A stretch of DNA of 64,000 nt from JTS-RE37 sp041744575 (lineage in GTDB: Bacteria; Bacteroidota; Bacteroidia; Flavobacteriales; Flavobacteriaceae): assembly GCA_041744575.1 (NCBI GenBank), contig JBGTKP010000008.1, positions 124,001 to 188,000 on the forward strand. Reading direction: 5' to 3'. Position 1 is the first letter of the stretch; each line of letters starts with the position of its first letter. Below are positions 61,797 through 64,000 of this stretch, one piece after another. The notes under the pieces were generated by a model. It ran no database searches. It was not told where the DNA came from and saw nothing but the letters and a program-made list of their open reading frames with translations. The position numbers were made by a program, and so were the translations under genes.

Positions 61797-63533
61797 CTAG
61801 ATCCTTGCCTGATAGGTGAAGAGATTATAGTAACGACCTTCTGTCGCTATCAATTGTTCATGAGTCCCTTGTTCAGCAATCCGCCCGTTTTCAATGACGA
61901 GGATCTGGTCTGCTTTGCGAATAGTGCTTAATCTGTGGGCAATGATAAAAGTTGTTCTGCCCTTGGTGAGGGTTGCAAGGCTTTTTTGGATCAGCGATTC
62001 GCTTTCAGTGTCGAGGTTGCTGGTAGCCTCATCCAGGATCAATATTCTTGGATTCGCGAGGACCGCCCTTGCAATGGTGATCCTTTGACGCTGTCCCCCT
62101 GAAAGCTTTATCCCCCGTTCACCGATGACCGTATCCAGCCCCGCTTCGAACCGGTCAGTGAACTCATCAACATATGCGGCTTTTACTGCCCTGGCCAATT
62201 CTTCCTCAGAGGCATGAGGCCTCGGAAAGAGAATATTTTCACGGATGGTCCCTTCAAATAGAAAATCATCCTGAAGTACGACGCCCAGGTGCCTGCGGAA
62301 ACTGCTCAGATCAACCCTTGAAAGATCATTACCATCAATGGTCACAGTTCCGGATCCGGGAGTAAGGAAACTGGCGGCGAGGCCTGCAATGGTACTTTTA
62401 CCTGATCCAGAACTTCCAACAAGGGCCACCACACAGCCGGAAGGAGCCTTGAAACTGATATTGTGAACCACTTCCTTTCCCTCTTCGTAAGCAAAGGAAA
62501 CTTCTTTGAATTCCATGTTCCCCCGAACCGTTTCCAATTGGATCGTCCTGTTTGCAGAATCGGCTTCAGGATCCATATTCATCAATTCCTCAGTACGATC
62601 CAGACCCGCCAGGGCCTCAGTAATCTGACTTCCTATATTGCTCATTTGTACAATCGGGGCGATCATCAAACCCAACAGGAAAGTGAAAGTCAAAAATTCT
62701 CCCACCGTAAGTTCTCCGGTCATTATTTTATAACCTCCAATCCCCATGATCCCTGTGGTAGCGATCCCAAGGAGAAAGGTGGAACTGCTGGTCATGAAAG
62801 CGGTAGCAGTTAAACTCTTTTTTACATTTTGGAATAACCTGTCCACGCCAGCTTCAAAAATTTTATTTTCCTGCTCTTCCGCATTAAATCCTTTAATCAC
62901 CCGGATACCTCCCAGGGTCTCATTGAGCCTTCCTGTAACATCCGCATTGATTTTACCCCTGTTTCTGAAGATGGGCCTTATGATTTTGAAGGCCTTTAAT
63001 GCCACAATGGCGAAAACGGCCAGGGGGATAAGCGTAAAAAGAGTCATGCTCGGACTTATTCTCAACAACAGCAGCAGCGAGACAATTCCGGTGATCGTAC
63101 CTCCGACCAATTGCACCAAGCCTGTTCCTATGAGGTTGCGAACGCCTTCTACATCCGTCATGATCCTCGATACAAGAACCCCGGATTTTGTGTTATCAAA
63201 GAAACGAATGGGGAGTGACAGGATTTTTCGCTGCACCTGTGCCCTTAATTCGGAAATCATATATTGTGCCTGGACACTCAGTATTTTGGTAAGCAGGAAG
63301 GATGTGACTGCCTGAACGGATATTGCCAGGATAACAGCGGTTATAAGCAATTTAAGAAAGGCGATATCCTTATTGGGAATGATATCATCCATTAGGTACT
63401 TAAGAGACAAGGGGGCTACAAAACTGGCCGCTTTGCTGATAACTATAAGCAGGAGCCCAATGAATATAAGGTTTCTTCTGGGCCAGATGATCGTCCTGAA
63501 GGCTTTCATCATGGTCACTTTTTTATCGGACAT
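61797..63533 (-). CDS. ABC exporter half-transporter (MsbA-like)
   Basis: 578 residues: an N-terminal six-helix membrane domain (about 18-310) fused to an ATPase domain. Walker A is ALVGSSGSGKSTIAGLAASF (about residues 369-388), Q-loop VVLQDDFLFEGTIRENILFP, signature IKLSGGQRQRITIARAVLA, Walker B ILILDEATSNLDTESE, and switch His in IIAHRLSTI. It would act as a homodimer exporting lipid or a hydrophobic solute; an MsbA-like role in lipid A-core flipping is possible but not shown. Alone on its strand. Confidence 0.94.
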   Translation of the reverse strand: MSDKKVTMMKAFRTIIWPRRNLIFIGLLLIVISKAASFVAPLSLKYLMDDIIPNKDIAFLKLLITAVILAISVQAVTSFLLTKILSVQAQYMISELRAQVQRKILSLPIRFFDNTKSGVLVSRIMTDVEGVRNLIGTGLVQLVGGTITGIVSLLLLLRISPSMTLFTLIPLAVFAIVALKAFKIIRPIFRNRGKINADVTGRLNETLGGIRVIKGFNAEEQENKIFEAGVDRLFQNVKKSLTATAFMTSSSTFLLGIATTGIMGIGGYKIMTGELTVGEFLTFTFLLGLMIAPIVQMSNIGSQITEALAGLDRTEELMNMDPEADSANRTIQLETVRGNMEFKEVSFAYEEGKEVVHNISFKAPSGCVVALVGSSGSGKSTIAGLAASFLTPGSGTVTIDGNDLSRVDLSSFRRHLGVVLQDDFLFEGTIRENILFPRPHASEEELARAVKAAYVDEFTDRFEAGLDTVIGERGIKLSGGQRQRITIARAVLANPRILILDEATSNLDTESESLIQKSLATLTKGRTTFIIAHRLSTIRKADQILVIENGRIAEQGTHEQLIATEGRYYNLFTYQARI

Positions 63534-63845
63534 ACCTTATAGCGCTTGGTGAAAAGAAGCCTGCAAGTTACTATAAAACAAACTTCTTAGAAGGTCCGGT
63601 TTCTGATTTTCTTTCAGGACATTTACAGGACCATTGTAAAATGTCACCGGCATCCGCCAGGTACTTCGTCTGCAATGACACAGAATAGTAAAATCCCTTG
63701 GGGGGATCCCAGGGCACAATCCGGCCGGAGTTTCTTATTTTTGTGAGAGAACCAAATAATTTCGGGTCGGAAATTAGGGGTTAATAAACACCTATAGTTC
63801 CCCGAAGTCTGGATCTCTGGGTAACCGTGAATTCACAAACCTAAA
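63534..63845. other. Intergenic stretch between divergent genes
   Basis: 312 bases between the ABC exporter and the acylase lipoprotein. It holds a -7 element at 63736-63743 and a hairpin, CCTTGGG/CCCAGGG (63696-63714, one G-U pair). No RNA gene was recognised. Confidence 0.5.
63736..63743 (+). promoter_or_regulatory. Putative -7 promoter element (TATTTTTG)
   Basis: Matches TAnnTTTG, 102 bases before the ATG at 63846, which would give a rather long leader. Confidence 0.4.
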
Positions 63846-64000
63846 ATGCAGTTGTCCATGCTTAGATTTATCCGATTATCGATATGCCTTTTATTGGTTT
63901 CCTGCGCTGCGGAAGTTCCGGACAAGGAAATACTGAGGTGGCAGGAGCACGCCCGGAACACAACCATCATCCGGGACGACTTCGGGGTCCCGCATATTTA
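63846..64000 (+). CDS. Penicillin-acylase-family lipoprotein, 3' end outside the window
   Basis: The first 51 codons only. A lipoprotein signal (LSICLLLVSC, Cys20) is followed by KEILRWQEHARNTTIIRDDF and GVPHIY. The R-D-x-x-G-V-P-H-I pattern is the conserved opening of the alpha-chain in penicillin acylases and acyl-homoserine-lactone acylases, Ntn hydrolases that self-cleave. The nucleophile Ser lies beyond the window, so activity cannot be checked. Function would be periplasmic amide hydrolysis; substrate unknown. Confidence 0.8.
   Translation, partial: MQLSMLRFIRLSICLLLVSCAAEVPDKEILRWQEHARNTTIIRDDFGVPHI

Noticed and set aside
63537..63719. 60-codon minus-strand frame ahead of the ABC exporter
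   Set aside because: No family pattern, no signal peptide; it sits in the promoter gap of two divergent genes.
1..64000. Search for mobile elements, CRISPR arrays, tRNA and rRNA genes
   Set aside because: No transposase, integrase or phage genes, no spaced short repeats, and no cloverleaf or rRNA-like sequence were seen by eye. A tRNA hidden in a short gap cannot be fully excluded without a covariance-model scan.

Overview
The window looks like the chromosome of a member of the Bacteroidetes, most likely the family Flavobacteriaceae. The reasons are lineage-typical genes (DUF3098 between ftsX and uppP, DUF4271 next to hemD, DUF4296, DUF3127, type IX secretion C-terminal sorting domains, 800-residue FtsX-type permeases ending in SLRTE), repeated matches to the Bacteroidetes -7 promoter element TAnnTTTG close to start codons, and almost no Shine-Dalgarno sequences. 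Base composition looks even along the window. I saw no rRNA, tRNA, CRISPR array, insertion sequence or prophage. The genus cannot be fixed from this sequence alone.

Layout. 1-13 kb: the 3' part of a TonB-dependent receptor, a TIM-barrel protein, a degenerate Rieske-type lipoprotein, greA, a HIT protein, a histidine kinase with a zinc-ribbon membrane protein, a flavin reductase with a DUF3127 protein, aat, tag, a TonB-like protein, and the envelope/tRNA cluster ftsX-DUF3098-uppP-truB. 13-31 kb: leuS, a SemiSWEET-type protein, alanine dehydrogenase, a membrane zinc peptidase, a saccharopine dehydrogenase-family gene followed by an Lrp/AsnC regulator, pckA, hemD-DUF4271-glycosyltransferase 39, a polyprenol-phosphate mannose synthase with dihydroorotase and a DUF4296 lipoprotein, a nucleoside-sugar-type epimerase and tyrS. 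31-36.4 kb: a LuxE-type acyltransferase, two tiny proteins that are little more than a signal peptide plus a type IX sorting domain, a PhoB/PhoR-like two-component pair, and trmB-LysE-ATL.

36.4-58.6 kb is the most distinctive region. A two-component pair with an NtrC-type regulator reads leftward. Reading rightward are a TolC-like channel, a HlyD/MacA-like adaptor, a MacB/LolD-type ATPase, six tandem paralogous 8-TM FtsX/MacB permeases, a collapsed remnant of a seventh, and a second ATPase. This looks like one trans-envelope ABC export machine with a bank of alternative permeases. The seventh permease survives only as about 12 N-terminal and 6-8 C-terminal codons fused together.

58.7-64 kb: an Fe-S and electron-transfer module (Mrp/ApbC-type ATPase, NifU C-terminal domain protein, TrxR-type ferredoxin-NADP reductase, 2Fe-2S ferredoxin), an ABC exporter half-transporter on the opposite strand, and the first 51 codons of a penicillin-acylase-family lipoprotein cut by the window end.

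All calls come from reading motifs and domain order by eye; no database search was run.
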